From assembly GCF_035627495.1 (NCBI RefSeq), contig NZ_DASPLO010000144.1, positions 1-7,809 on the forward strand: a DNA stretch of 7,809 bases, given 5' to 3'. The translations under genes were made by a program, and so were the position numbers. The notes beneath the pieces were generated by a model. It saw nothing but the letters and a program-made list of their open reading frames with translations, was not told where the DNA came from and did no database searches. The stretch is from Methylocaldum sp035627495 (GTDB lineage: Bacteria; Pseudomonadota; Gammaproteobacteria; Methylococcales; Methylococcaceae). Position 1 is the first letter of the stretch. Each line of letters begins with the position of its first letter. This document shows positions 1 through 5,623 of the stretch, one piece after another.

Positions 1-119
1 ACGGTCGTACGGCTAATGCCATGTTTCTTCGCCAGGGCGCGCTCGCTCAGTTCGGAGTCTCGAATCGCCTGCCGCACGGCGGGGGTGGTGCGGGCGTTCT
101 TGTGAAGACAAATTTGCAT
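1..119 (-). CDS. IS481-family transposase, N-terminal fragment (runs off window)
   Basis: The reading frame starts at an ATG (119-117) and stays open to base 1, giving 39 complete residues. The protein begins MQICLHKNARTTPAVR and continues with a segment that resembles a helix-turn-helix, ending KKHGISRTTV. The LHKNARTTP start is a hallmark of IS481-type transposases, in which the N-terminal HTH domain binds the IS ends and a downstream DDE (rve-type) domain, not present here, does the strand transfer. No stop or frameshift is visible in the part present. Whether the rest of the gene is intact cannot be judged. Confidence 0.8.
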   Translation of the reverse strand, partial: MQICLHKNARTTPAVRQAIRDSELSERALAKKHGISRTT

Positions 120-153
120 GGTTAGGGACCTCAACCGGCATATCCAAAGACCT

Positions 154-171
154 CCCGGAGCACGCTCCGGG
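154..171. repeat. 7-bp hairpin in the IS481 transposase leader
   Basis: CCCGGAG (154-160) and CTCCGGG (165-171) form a perfect GC-rich stem around a 4-base loop. It lies between the presumed IS end (223) and the transposase start (119), so it would form in the transposase mRNA leader or in RNA reading in from outside. There is no U-run, so it is not an intrinsic terminator. A role in damping transposase expression from outside transcripts is only a guess. Confidence 0.5.
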
Positions 172-223
172 CCTCGAACAGAGCATAGCTCCTTCTTGGT
201 AAAGAATCACACGGGACCTGACA

Positions 224-632
224 ACTACGGACCAACCGCTGTGTGCTTCAAATAGCCGGTGGCCTACAGCTTGTGAAGGTCTCCCATTGGGCCCAAAGCG
301 AACATAGCGACCGGTGATTTAACTCGCTCTTCAGCCCAAACTGATTGGTTGATCCCACGCGCCAATATCGCCTGAGAACGTGGGCGGAACGAGGGTCTGT
401 TCACGATTTCGGACATTTCATTTTGGGAACTGGTGTTTTGTATGTTCCATGCCTAACGCAGCTTTGCGCCGCTGACCGATATGAGCGGAGCTTAAGCAGA
501 GCACAAAGCGAAAGAGCCAGGGGCATCCGCAGATCAAGCGTCTCTGGACGATCGGGATCAGAAACCGGAAATTGTGCTGATACGCCGCGCCTGATTGTGC
601 GACACACTCCGGCAAAAGGAAATTTGTAGGTC
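224..632. other. Chromosomal flank with no convincing gene
   Basis: This 409-base stretch lies between the IS481 end and the old tRNA-Phe terminator. The open frames found on either strand are short, overlap one another, have no clear ribosome binding site and give proteins with no recognisable motif. The longest plus-strand frame (345-629) is rich in Arg and Ser, as expected of a chance frame. It is most likely intergenic DNA or decayed sequence that lay downstream of tRNA-Phe before the element arrived. I see no RNA gene in it. Confidence 0.5.
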
Positions 633-658
633 GGAAAATCAAGTTAAATACTTGATTT
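633..658 (-). terminator. Displaced original terminator of tRNA-Phe
   Basis: On the minus strand AAATCAAG (658-651) pairs with CTTGATTT (643-636) around a 7-base loop, and the stem runs into a TTTT tract. It sits 2 bases past the CCA end of the 45-bp tRNA fragment at 661-705. Before the element inserted, this position was directly downstream of the tRNA-Phe gene, so it is probably that gene's native terminator, now stranded on the far side of the element. The stem is AT-rich, so terminator strength is uncertain. Confidence 0.6.
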
Positions 659-660
659 AA

Positions 661-705
661 TGGTGGCCAGGGACGGAATCGAACCGCCGACACGGGGATT
701 TTCAG
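661..705 (-). repeat. att direct repeat, left copy (3' part of tRNA-Phe)
   Basis: These 45 bases are identical to 6913-6957. Read on the minus strand they run from the first base of the tRNA-Phe anticodon loop (CTGAAAA) through the T arm and 3' acceptor strand to CCA. The sequence beyond 705 (GAACGAAATATG) bears no relation to the rest of a tRNA, so this is a fragment and not a second gene. Ending exactly at the anticodon loop fits tyrosine recombinases whose 7-bp crossover lies in an anticodon loop. Confidence 0.95.
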
Positions 706-945
706 GAACGAAATATGAATTAAGGTACTTTTAAAATCAATACCTTGCAAACGCCCGCAACGCAAAACGAAGTGCTATAAAGCGCTGAATTGATTAGCCC
801 GTAACGCCAGAACGGTTACGAAATGGCTACGGCCCATAAGGGATGCAATGCCAGCAGGTATTCCATCTCAAAAGTCATCTGGTCAGCGCAATGTTTTGAA
901 AGTCCGGTTTTAAGATACAGGCGGGGATGGAGCTAGAACTAGGAC
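706..945. other. AT-rich left end of the element, non-coding, with inverted repeats
   Basis: No gene is supported here. Three inverted repeats follow the left att site: AAGGTA/TACCTT (722-727 with 741-746), AGTGCT/AGCGCT with one G-T pair (771-776 with 781-786) and CGTAAC/GTTACG (800-805 with 815-820). The last overlaps a 22-bp near-repeat (814-835) of a sequence at the right end. Clustered repeats inside an att site suggest binding sites for integrase, excisionase or a host bending protein, by analogy with lambda-type att arms. Nothing was recognised between about 836 and 945. Confidence 0.5.
814..835. repeat. Left copy of a 22-bp near-repeat, possible integrase arm site
   Basis: The pattern GGYTACGAAAYGGCTACGG plus YCC occurs here and at 6838-6859 in the same orientation. 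19 of 22 bases are identical and all three differences are pyrimidine transitions. Each copy itself contains two GGYTACG units spaced 11 bases apart. It lies 108 bases inside the left att repeat. A role as arm-type recombinase or Xis binding site is inferred from its place near both ends. Confidence 0.5.
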
Positions 946-967
946 TAAAAAGGCCGCTCCACGGCCT
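946..967 (-). terminator. Intrinsic terminator of the retron operon
   Basis: On the minus strand AGGCCG (967-962) pairs with CGGCCT (956-951) around a 5-base loop, and a run of five T follows at once. This is a textbook Rho-independent terminator. It lies 34 bases downstream of the cold-shock protein stop codon (1004-1002) and marks the end of the RT-cold-shock transcript. Confidence 0.85.
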
Positions 968-1001
968 CTGCTGATATCTTCAAAAAAGGACTTTACGCGA
1001 T

Positions 1002-1223
1002 CTATATCGCACTACCCTCTTTTTTAATCAGGGTGGCTCTGGGGCCTTTCGGTGTCTTTGTTACATTGAATGAGACTCTATCGCCAATATCAATATTTTC
1101 GTCTTTACACTTTAAGTCTGTGTAGAAGAAAAAAACATCTTTCCCTCGCTCCCTACGGATAAATCCGAAACCTTTCAGTGTGAAGTACTCTCTAATGATG
1201 CCAATTTCCCTTTCTGTAGACAT
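1002..1223 (-). CDS. Cold-shock-domain protein, partner of the retron RT
   Basis: This 73-residue protein is almost entirely one cold-shock domain, an OB-fold that binds single-stranded nucleic acid. The RNP1 motif KGFGFI is at residues 17-22 and an RNP2-like motif VFFFY at 30-34, with a GDRVSFNV strand (47-54) and GPRA (60-63) near the end. CspA-type proteins usually have VFVHF in RNP2, so the His is replaced by Phe here. I chose the ATG at 1223-1221 because it overlaps the RT stop codon as TGATG and has GGGAG five bases upstream; a TTG at 1235-1233 is the alternative. The overlap implies translational coupling to the RT. Retrons with a cold-shock-domain partner have been described (I recall the Se72 lineage), so this is the likely effector or msDNA-binding partner. 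A housekeeping cold-shock protein is less likely in this position. Confidence 0.85.
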   Translation of the reverse strand: MSTEREIGIIREYFTLKGFGFIRRERGKDVFFFYTDLKCKDENIDIGDRVSFNVTKTPKGPRATLIKKEGSAI

Positions 1224-2395
1224 CACCGCTCCCAATATTTCTTTATTGACGGTACCTGAGGGTGTTTTTCAGAAATTTCTTTCCGTAATGATTTAGACAA
1301 CTTTTTGTCTGTTCTTGAAAGAATCCCAAGTGAATAATAGGCTTTATTTAATTTTTTAATAAAACCTATTCTGTAATGAGATTGTGATGGCTTTCCGCAA
1401 ATGGTTTTAACTTCCCTTATTATTGAGTTTTTATTATGCTCATCACATAGGGGAAATACGTCTTGGAGCCTGCCGCGATAATCTTGTGCATTAGCATGGT
1501 TATGTCTAGCTAACTTTGCTACTTTTCCTGAAACCATGTTCCAAAGCTTGTGATAATCATCGGAATAGGGATCTTCTTTGTACTTTTGTTCGCAAATATG
1601 GGTTAGAAGCCTAATGTATCTACGCTCTTCTTTCTGAATGCGTGGCTGATTATGTCCAATCCAGACACCTGTCACACAAAGGTCTGATATTCCATGCTTT
1701 CTATAGGAAATCTTGGTTTTCTTATTATTGATCTTTAAACCATATTTGGTGCAAAGTGCTGCTATATCTTTTATTGGTGATTCTATGTCTTCTACGTGTG
1801 TTAACGAGGAAATAGTTATATCATCAAGAAGCCTTGAGTATCTCCAGCCATGGCGTCTCAAGCTTTGAACTAATTTATATTCGGAGTTAAAAAAGACAAG
1901 ATTGGCTAGATAAGAAGAGCAACATCCACCCTGAGGGACTCGCCCATTAAATGTTGTCAAATCAGTCAGAAGGTTTGCAACGTCGGGTTCAAAGTTGAAA
2001 AAAAGTTTGAAAATTTTTAAAACCTTTTCTCGCTGAATATTTGTATAAAAGTTCTTTATATCAAGGGTAATGACAATTTCTGGCTTGCCATGTATAGAGG
2101 CGTTCTTGATGTAATCTCTTGGATTATTCTTGTCCTTAATTCCACCCTGTAAGTAAAGTGGATATTGTACATGCTCTAATATACGAGTGTTTATTCGTTT
2201 TTGGAGCTTTTTTAACTCGTGTTTTGGTTCAACTACGGTCCTGAAACTACCATTCTTTTTTGGTATATCAAAGCTCGTGTATGACTGGTCTACTTTCCTG
2301 GCAATATCACAAAGCAAATCCGGGTGCGTCCCGAGAGTTCTAGCAAGCACCTGGACCGAACCAATAGGGAGATGGAAATATTGCGGTTTATCCAT
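1223..2395 (-). CDS. ret: Retron-type reverse transcriptase
   Basis: This 390-residue protein should reverse-transcribe part of a structured ncRNA into msDNA. Visible motifs in order are: the fingers segment IPKKNGSFRTVVEP (44-57); NASIH (98-102), matching the retron-specific NAxxH; LDIKNFY (111-117) with catalytic Asp112; PQGGCCSSYLANL (154-166); the catalytic pair Asp191-Asp192 in RLLDDITIS; GLKINNKKTKI (219-229); and VTG (241-243), the retron domain-Y motif. NAxxH together with VTG separates retron RTs from group II intron and DGR RTs. The active-site motif is LLDD where YADD is usual. Retron RTs are often near 300-320 residues, and here about 145 residues follow VTG as thumb and C-terminal extension. 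The ATG (2395-2393) has no clear Shine-Dalgarno. The gene is AT-rich (22 of 60 bases are G or C at 1741-1800), unlike the element backbone. Confidence in the RT class is high; the retron subtype is not assigned. Confidence 0.93.
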   Translation of the reverse strand: MDKPQYFHLPIGSVQVLARTLGTHPDLLCDIARKVDQSYTSFDIPKKNGSFRTVVEPKHELKKLQKRINTRILEHVQYPLYLQGGIKDKNNPRDYIKNASIHGKPEIVITLDIKNFYTNIQREKVLKIFKLFFNFEPDVANLLTDLTTFNGRVPQGGCCSSYLANLVFFNSEYKLVQSLRRHGWRYSRLLDDITISSLTHVEDIESPIKDIAALCTKYGLKINNKKTKISYRKHGISDLCVTGVWIGHNQPRIQKEERRYIRLLTHICEQKYKEDPYSDDYHKLWNMVSGKVAKLARHNHANAQDYRGRLQDVFPLCDEHNKNSIIREVKTICGKPSQSHYRIGFIKKLNKAYYSLGILSRTDKKLSKSLRKEISEKHPQVPSIKKYWER

Positions 2396-2419
2396 GTTCG
2401 CAAAAAATAGAAAGCAAAA

Positions 2420-2448
2420 ATACTAGGAGTCGGTTACAAGACGTTCAA
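2420..2448 (-). promoter_or_regulatory. Possible sigma-70 promoter just upstream of the RT
   Basis: On the minus strand TTGAAC (2448-2443) and TAGTAT (2425-2420) are 17 bases apart, each with 4 of 6 matches to consensus. Transcription would start near 2413, leaving a leader of about 18 bases before the RT ATG. If the msr-msd RNA lies further upstream it needs another promoter, and this one would give RT-only message. The match is moderate. Confidence 0.35.
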
Positions 2449-2631
2449 ATTTGAAAGCATGGCTCCAAGCTTGAGTAATGCCGTAACCAAGGAAATTATA
2501 GCCACGTACATGGTCAAACAATTTCCTTTGTCCAATCCAACTTGCTTATCAGTCTCAACTCGACCTGTTGAGTTGACTTGATCGCTCTTCTTCACGAAAG
2601 AGATTGTCAATTTGTATTGCATGTTACACAT
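2434..2631 (-). CDS. Possible small membrane protein upstream of the RT
   Basis: A 65-residue frame starts at ATG 2631-2629 and ends at TAA 2436-2434, 38 bases before the RT. A strong GGAGG (2646-2642) lies 10 bases before the start. The N-terminal half is polar (about residues 5-37). Residues 38-60 (CLTMYVAIISLVTALLKLGAMLS) could form one membrane-spanning helix, given in two parts: CLTMYVAIISL and VTALLKLGAMLS. Codon use is AT-rich like the RT. I know of no family it matches. It overlaps the proposed ncRNA hairpins, so the protein and the ncRNA are competing explanations, although both could be true. A chance frame remains possible. Confidence 0.3.
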   Translation of the reverse strand: MCNMQYKLTISFVKKSDQVNSTGRVETDKQVGLDKGNCLTMYVAIISLVTALLKLGAMLSNLNVL

Positions 2632-2645
2632 GAAACATATGCCTC
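2434..2645 (-). ncRNA. Candidate retron msr-msd RNA (structure partly resolved)
   Basis: Retron ncRNAs lie directly upstream of the RT on the same strand. Here the minus strand can form a series of hairpins: CTCTTT/GAAGAG (2602-2585); AGTCAACTC paired with GAGTT-GA-GACT through a 2-base bulge and an 8-base loop (2578-2551); and a long one, AAGGAAATT/AATTTCCTT (2528-2520 with 2497-2489), with an inner CCAT/GTGG stem at its tip (2513-2502). Two short hairpins followed by a long one resembles msr then msd. However, no clean a1/a2 end pairing was found, the branching guanosine cannot be placed, and an open reading frame (2434-2631) covers the same bases. The limits given are approximate. A second structured block at 2650-2912 is an alternative location. 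Confidence 0.35.
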
Positions 2646-3177
2646 CGCACTTGTTGTTAAAAGGGCCGGACCAAGTACGGAGTAGGGGATACTATGATTG
2701 GATGGACAGACTCCAAAGTATTTACGCCGGACAACGGTCGCGTAGCGGCCGGCAGTCCGAGGGCGGCGGGATGGAAACCGCACCAGCCCGGTCATGACCT
2801 TTATGGGTCGCCTCGTAAAGAGGCATCGATTCCCCAAGCAATATCAAAAAGACTTTTTTATAAAGAGCACAGCAAACAGGCGAAGTGCACCTGCCGAATA
2901 CAATTGTAGGTGAAATTTTTAGAAATGGTCAATGTAGTGAACCCGCATGAATTAGGTGGCTGATTTTTTCCAGGTTTTCTACTGCACTGTCATAAAGATG
3001 AAATTCCCGTAATAACGTGGGCTTATCTGTGTAGGTAGCATAGATTTATCTCTAGAGTGCAAGATACGGACGAGAGAGCGTCTGTTATCTGGAGGACCGG
3101 TCCGCAGGAGTTCTGGTAGATTTCCATGTCGACTCGTCTATTCTCTTCGGTAATATCTATGCCTATCTCGTATTGTC
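2646..3177. other. Long intergenic region between the retron operon and the element backbone
   Basis: Here the two divergent gene blocks meet. 2650-2830 is clearly richer in G+C than the RT next to it and has many small hairpins, such as GCCTC/GAGGC (2810-2814 with 2820-2824), the palindrome GGTCATGACC (2790-2799), AGTA/TACT (2681-2693) and GCCGG/CCGGC (2726-2752). CACCTGC/GTAGGTG (2888-2912), followed by AAATTTTT, might be a weak plus-strand terminator. 2913-3177 is AT-rich and contains the palindrome GGACCGGTCC (3094-3103), a possible operator, and a TAATAT (3151-3156) that could be a -10 box for the gene at 3178, but no good -35 accompanies it. A 71-residue plus-strand frame at 2694-2909 was judged unconvincing. 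The region should contain the promoters for both blocks and may hold the retron ncRNA. Confidence 0.45.
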
Positions 3178-4080
3178 ATGTTGCCGCCCAAGCCTAGTAA
3201 GGACGTAGCAGTTCGCTATCTTCAAAAAGCGATGCCGGAATATGGCTGGCTACTCGAAACACTCCAGAAGGATGGTGGACGGGTGCGTCTCAATTCCAAT
3301 ACCTACCGAATTCTCGAAAATCTTAAGGTTACCGACTACGCCAAGGTCTACGTCAATGAGTTGGCGATCCCCAGAGCTCTAATGCTCGCGTTCTTCGATC
3401 CTGAGGAACTTAAAGGATGGGAAGCCGAACTCACCGTCGCAACTGATGAAGAGCGGACTGCGTTTCTCGATGAGTGGGCGATGTATTTAGAATCCGGGGA
3501 ATTTGATGCTGCATGGGACTTTGAGCTGCCGAAGACGCCGGAGGATGAGGCGCGAGCACAGCGGTTGTTTGAAGCTTTGGATGAGAATGAAAAGGCAGAA
3601 GCCATCAGGCGCGGCCAGTATTTCTTTATCTTCTTTATGGCGAGCTTTCATAACCTACTGGCCGTCATGGTACACGGGCGAAAGCTCACTCAGCTCGTGG
3701 CGGAGGCTATGGCCGGCGATGATGACGCCTTCATGATGGCGGTCCATATCGACTGGTCGATCCTGAAAGCCATTCCGTATTTCGTGGAACGCGAAGAGCG
3801 CGCATGCCAGGAAGTCGATACAGACTTTCTGGAAACACTCGGGCGATGGCGCAGCAAACCGCCCCTGCAAGGGAGAATCAAATTCCGGCTCTTATTCCTC
3901 CTGTTTGCGTTTCTCGAAAGCTTCAATCTGCTGGATGGAACACTGACGGATACGGAAATCCTTGATCTCTGCGATGCGGCAGGTCTTGATCGGTGGCAAA
4001 ACCGAATTGAGGACGTCAGTTACCTCAGAAAGCGCCGGCTCCAATATCGCCGCTTCCAGAAACACAAGCGCCTCTATTAG
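3178..4080 (+). CDS. Conserved-looking hypothetical protein of the element backbone
   Basis: This 300-residue protein starts at ATG 3178; no good Shine-Dalgarno is visible. I cannot assign a function. It is acidic in the middle (residues 73-145, rich in Asp and Glu) and basic at the end (about 284-300, RKRRLQYRRFQKHKR). Residues 145-200 have a dense, ordered-looking core: RRGQYFFIFFMASFHN, then MVHGRKLTQLV, then GDDDAFMMAVHIDWSIL. A second hydrophobic helix, FRLLFLLFAFLESFNLLDG, is at 236-254. Neither hydrophobic stretch looks like a clear membrane helix. From memory, similar proteins with FHN, MVHGRKLT and GDDDAF motifs accompany Rep and integrase genes in other proteobacterial elements, which would make it a backbone gene. 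It lies 112 bases before rep on the same strand. A role in replication control or stability is only inferred from position. Confidence 0.8.
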   Translation: MLPPKPSKDVAVRYLQKAMPEYGWLLETLQKDGGRVRLNSNTYRILENLKVTDYAKVYVNELAIPRALMLAFFDPEELKGWEAELTVATDEERTAFLDEWAMYLESGEFDAAWDFELPKTPEDEARAQRLFEALDENEKAEAIRRGQYFFIFFMASFHNLLAVMVHGRKLTQLVAEAMAGDDDAFMMAVHIDWSILKAIPYFVEREERACQEVDTDFLETLGRWRSKPPLQGRIKFRLLFLLFAFLESFNLLDGTLTDTEILDLCDAAGLDRWQNRIEDVSYLRKRRLQYRRFQKHKRLY

Positions 4081-4149
4081 TCAATGCACTCAGATTCTTT
4101 TTCAGTACATCGAGTCCTCAAGATGTAGTGCCTAGATTACGCAACCGTA

Positions 4150-4172
4150 GCGGGACGGATGGGCCGTCCTGC
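4150..4172. repeat. 9-bp hairpin upstream of the rep gene, possible origin or leader structure
   Basis: GCGGGACGG (4150-4158) pairs with CCGTCCTGC (4164-4172) around the loop ATGGG, with a single G-T pair in an otherwise perfect stem. It ends 10 bases before the rep Shine-Dalgarno. No U-run follows, so it is not a terminator. Rep_trans-type initiators nick at or near hairpins, so this could be the replication origin; an mRNA leader hairpin controlling rep translation is the alternative. Confidence 0.5.
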
Positions 4173-4192
4173 CAAAACGGTCAAGGTGATTT

Positions 4193-5623
4193 ATGCACGA
4201 CTCAGACAAACCGCAGCCAGGCTCAACGCCGTCTAAACAACGGTCTCCTTCTTCAAGTGGCGCCGCCGTCGAGGCGCGGGAGTGCGGAGGTACGACGCAT
4301 CCCGTGCCGAGCGGTGGCCCCATGGCAACGGGAAGTCCGTTAAGCGATGGGGCAAGCCCTTCGGCGGAACTGGCCGCTCCAGGTGCGCCGCCTAGTAACA
4401 CAGCACCTGCAAATTACAGCGAGAACCTGGAAGGGGAGGCTTCGGCTCGGCTTCTTCGGTTCGGAATCGATAGTCTCTATCTCTCCTATCCGGGGAAACT
4501 CGCTTCCGGCTGGGCGCAGCGCCTGGAAGGATTGAAACGGGCGGCGCAATCGACGGAAGAGGGTGAACGCTCGAACGCGCAAGTCAGGATCGGTGGCCAC
4601 TTGTTCGAAGTAAAGGATAAGGGCAAAGGCCGGTTTGCCTACGTGCTGGTGGATAACTGCTTTCATATCCAGTTGTCGAGCGGGCAGAGCAGCGCCTTGC
4701 CCATGGCCTATGTCCAGCTCTCCAGCGAACTTTTGACCGCGATTCCAGTGCACGAGGCCGAAGCCCAGCTTCGCTACATCGTGAACACCTTGGGCCGGGT
4801 CGAGAGTCCCGCCCAAATCAGCCGAGCCGATCTTTTCGCCGATGTCGTCTCATCCCTTGCCATGGACAGTTGGCGTCAAGACGCTTGGGTGACACGGGCG
4901 CACAAAATCTGGATGCATTACGAGAAGCGCCGCTTCTCCGGCTGGAGCATCGGTCTCGGGGGTACCCTGGGCGCTCGGCTCTATAACAAGACCTTGGAAC
5001 TTGAGAAGAGCAAAAAGGATTACCTCAAGCCCTTGTGGGCCGCCTGTGGCTGGCAAGAGGGAGAAACGGTCTGGCGACTCGAATTCGAGTTTAACCGGGA
5101 CGTGCTGCGGGAACTCGGCGTCTTGGCTTTGGTCGATCTGCCGCCAAGTCTCGGCGGGCTCTGGCGCTATGCCACGGAAACCTGGCTCCGGCTCACCGCG
5201 CCGAACCCGGACGACAGCAATCAAACCCGCTGGCCTAATCATCCCTTCTGGGATGCTTTAGCCTCAGTGCCCTGGTCGGGGGATAGCGGGCAACCCTTGG
5301 GCCGGGTTCGTAAGGAACGCCTGCCCTCCGATAAATCCCTCTTCATCAATGGCCTCGGCGGGCTTACCTCGTTCATGGCCCGCCACAGTATCACCGACCT
5401 TGGCGAAGGCTTCGGCGAATTCCTCGCCCATGCCGAACGCTTCCACGATAGCTATCAGCGACAGAGCGGCAAGGACTTTAAGGGCTATGTCCTGGAGAAG
5501 GTCAGCGCCAAAGGCCGGAAATACAACACGCTGGAGAACCGTAACAAGGAAACCGAAAGGGACGAGCGCGAACGCACCCGGAAAGATGCCCATGCGTACC
5601 GAAAAGCCAAAGACGGCGAGTGA
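4193..5623 (+). CDS. Replication-initiation protein, Rep_trans-like
   Basis: This 476-residue protein resembles the replication initiation factor (Rep_trans) group of rolling-circle initiators, which nick one strand of an origin and stay covalently bound through a Tyr. The first 80 or so residues are a Pro/Ser/Gly/Ala-rich, probably disordered tail. The folded part begins near residue 87 (LLRFGIDSLYLSY). Family-like motifs are SRADLFAD (210-217), ARLYNKTLE (261-269) and WRLEFEFNRDVLRELG (294-309); Tyr264 is a candidate nucleophile, by inference. The C-terminus is very charged (NRNKETERDERERTRK, 449-464). The start is supported by AAGGTG just upstream. The stop overlaps the excisionase-like gene by 32 bases, implying one transcript. 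It probably replicates the excised circle and could also act as a relaxase for mobilisation, but no helper genes are present. Confidence 0.75.
   Translation: MHDSDKPQPGSTPSKQRSPSSSGAAVEARECGGTTHPVPSGGPMATGSPLSDGASPSAELAAPGAPPSNTAPANYSENLEGEASARLLRFGIDSLYLSYPGKLASGWAQRLEGLKRAAQSTEEGERSNAQVRIGGHLFEVKDKGKGRFAYVLVDNCFHIQLSSGQSSALPMAYVQLSSELLTAIPVHEAEAQLRYIVNTLGRVESPAQISRADLFADVVSSLAMDSWRQDAWVTRAHKIWMHYEKRRFSGWSIGLGGTLGARLYNKTLELEKSKKDYLKPLWAACGWQEGETVWRLEFEFNRDVLRELGVLALVDLPPSLGGLWRYATETWLRLTAPNPDDSNQTRWPNHPFWDALASVPWSGDSGQPLGRVRKERLPSDKSLFINGLGGLTSFMARHSITDLGEGFGEFLAHAERFHDSYQRQSGKDFKGYVLEKVSAKGRKYNTLENRNKETERDERERTRKDAHAYRKAKDGE

Larger units (their letters stand above)
1..223 (-). mobile_element. 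IS481-family insertion sequence, 5' end only (cut by window edge)
   Basis: This is the transposase-proximal end of an insertion sequence read on the minus strand. The likely terminal inverted repeat starts at 223 and reads TGTCAGGTCCCGTGTGAT going leftward. The 5'-TGT tip and position about 100 bases before the transposase start fit IS481-type elements as I know them. The opposite end lies outside the window, so neither the inverted repeat nor a target duplication could be confirmed. The boundary at 223 is therefore an inference; the family call rests on the encoded protein. Confidence 0.6.

Noticed and set aside
345..629. 94-codon open frame on the plus strand in the left flank
   Set aside because: No ribosome binding site, no motif, Arg/Ser-rich composition typical of a chance frame, and equally long frames on the opposite strand.
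661..705. A second tRNA-Phe gene at the left end
   Set aside because: Only the 3' 45 bases are present; the sequence beyond 705 cannot form the D arm or the 5' acceptor strand.
418..765. 115-codon minus-strand frame crossing the left att site
   Set aside because: It runs through the tRNA-derived repeat and the tRNA terminator, so it would join element and chromosomal DNA; it has no recognisable domain.
1221..1235. TTG start for the cold-shock protein, adding four residues
   Set aside because: The ATG at 1223-1221 overlaps the RT stop as TGATG and has a well-spaced GGGAG, so it is the better start.
1223..2395. RT as a group II intron or diversity-generating retroelement protein
   Set aside because: NAxxH and VTG motifs point to retrons; there is no maturase or HNH part, no intron domain V-like hairpin, and no template/variable repeat pair was seen.
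2845..2859. AAAAA-GAC-TTTTT as an intrinsic terminator
   Set aside because: The stem is only A-T pairs and too weak; no clear gene ends before it on either strand.
2694..2909. 71-codon plus-strand frame with AGGGG upstream
   Set aside because: Its protein has no recognisable motif and low sequence order, and the DNA is hairpin-rich and better explained as structured or regulatory. It cannot be fully excluded.
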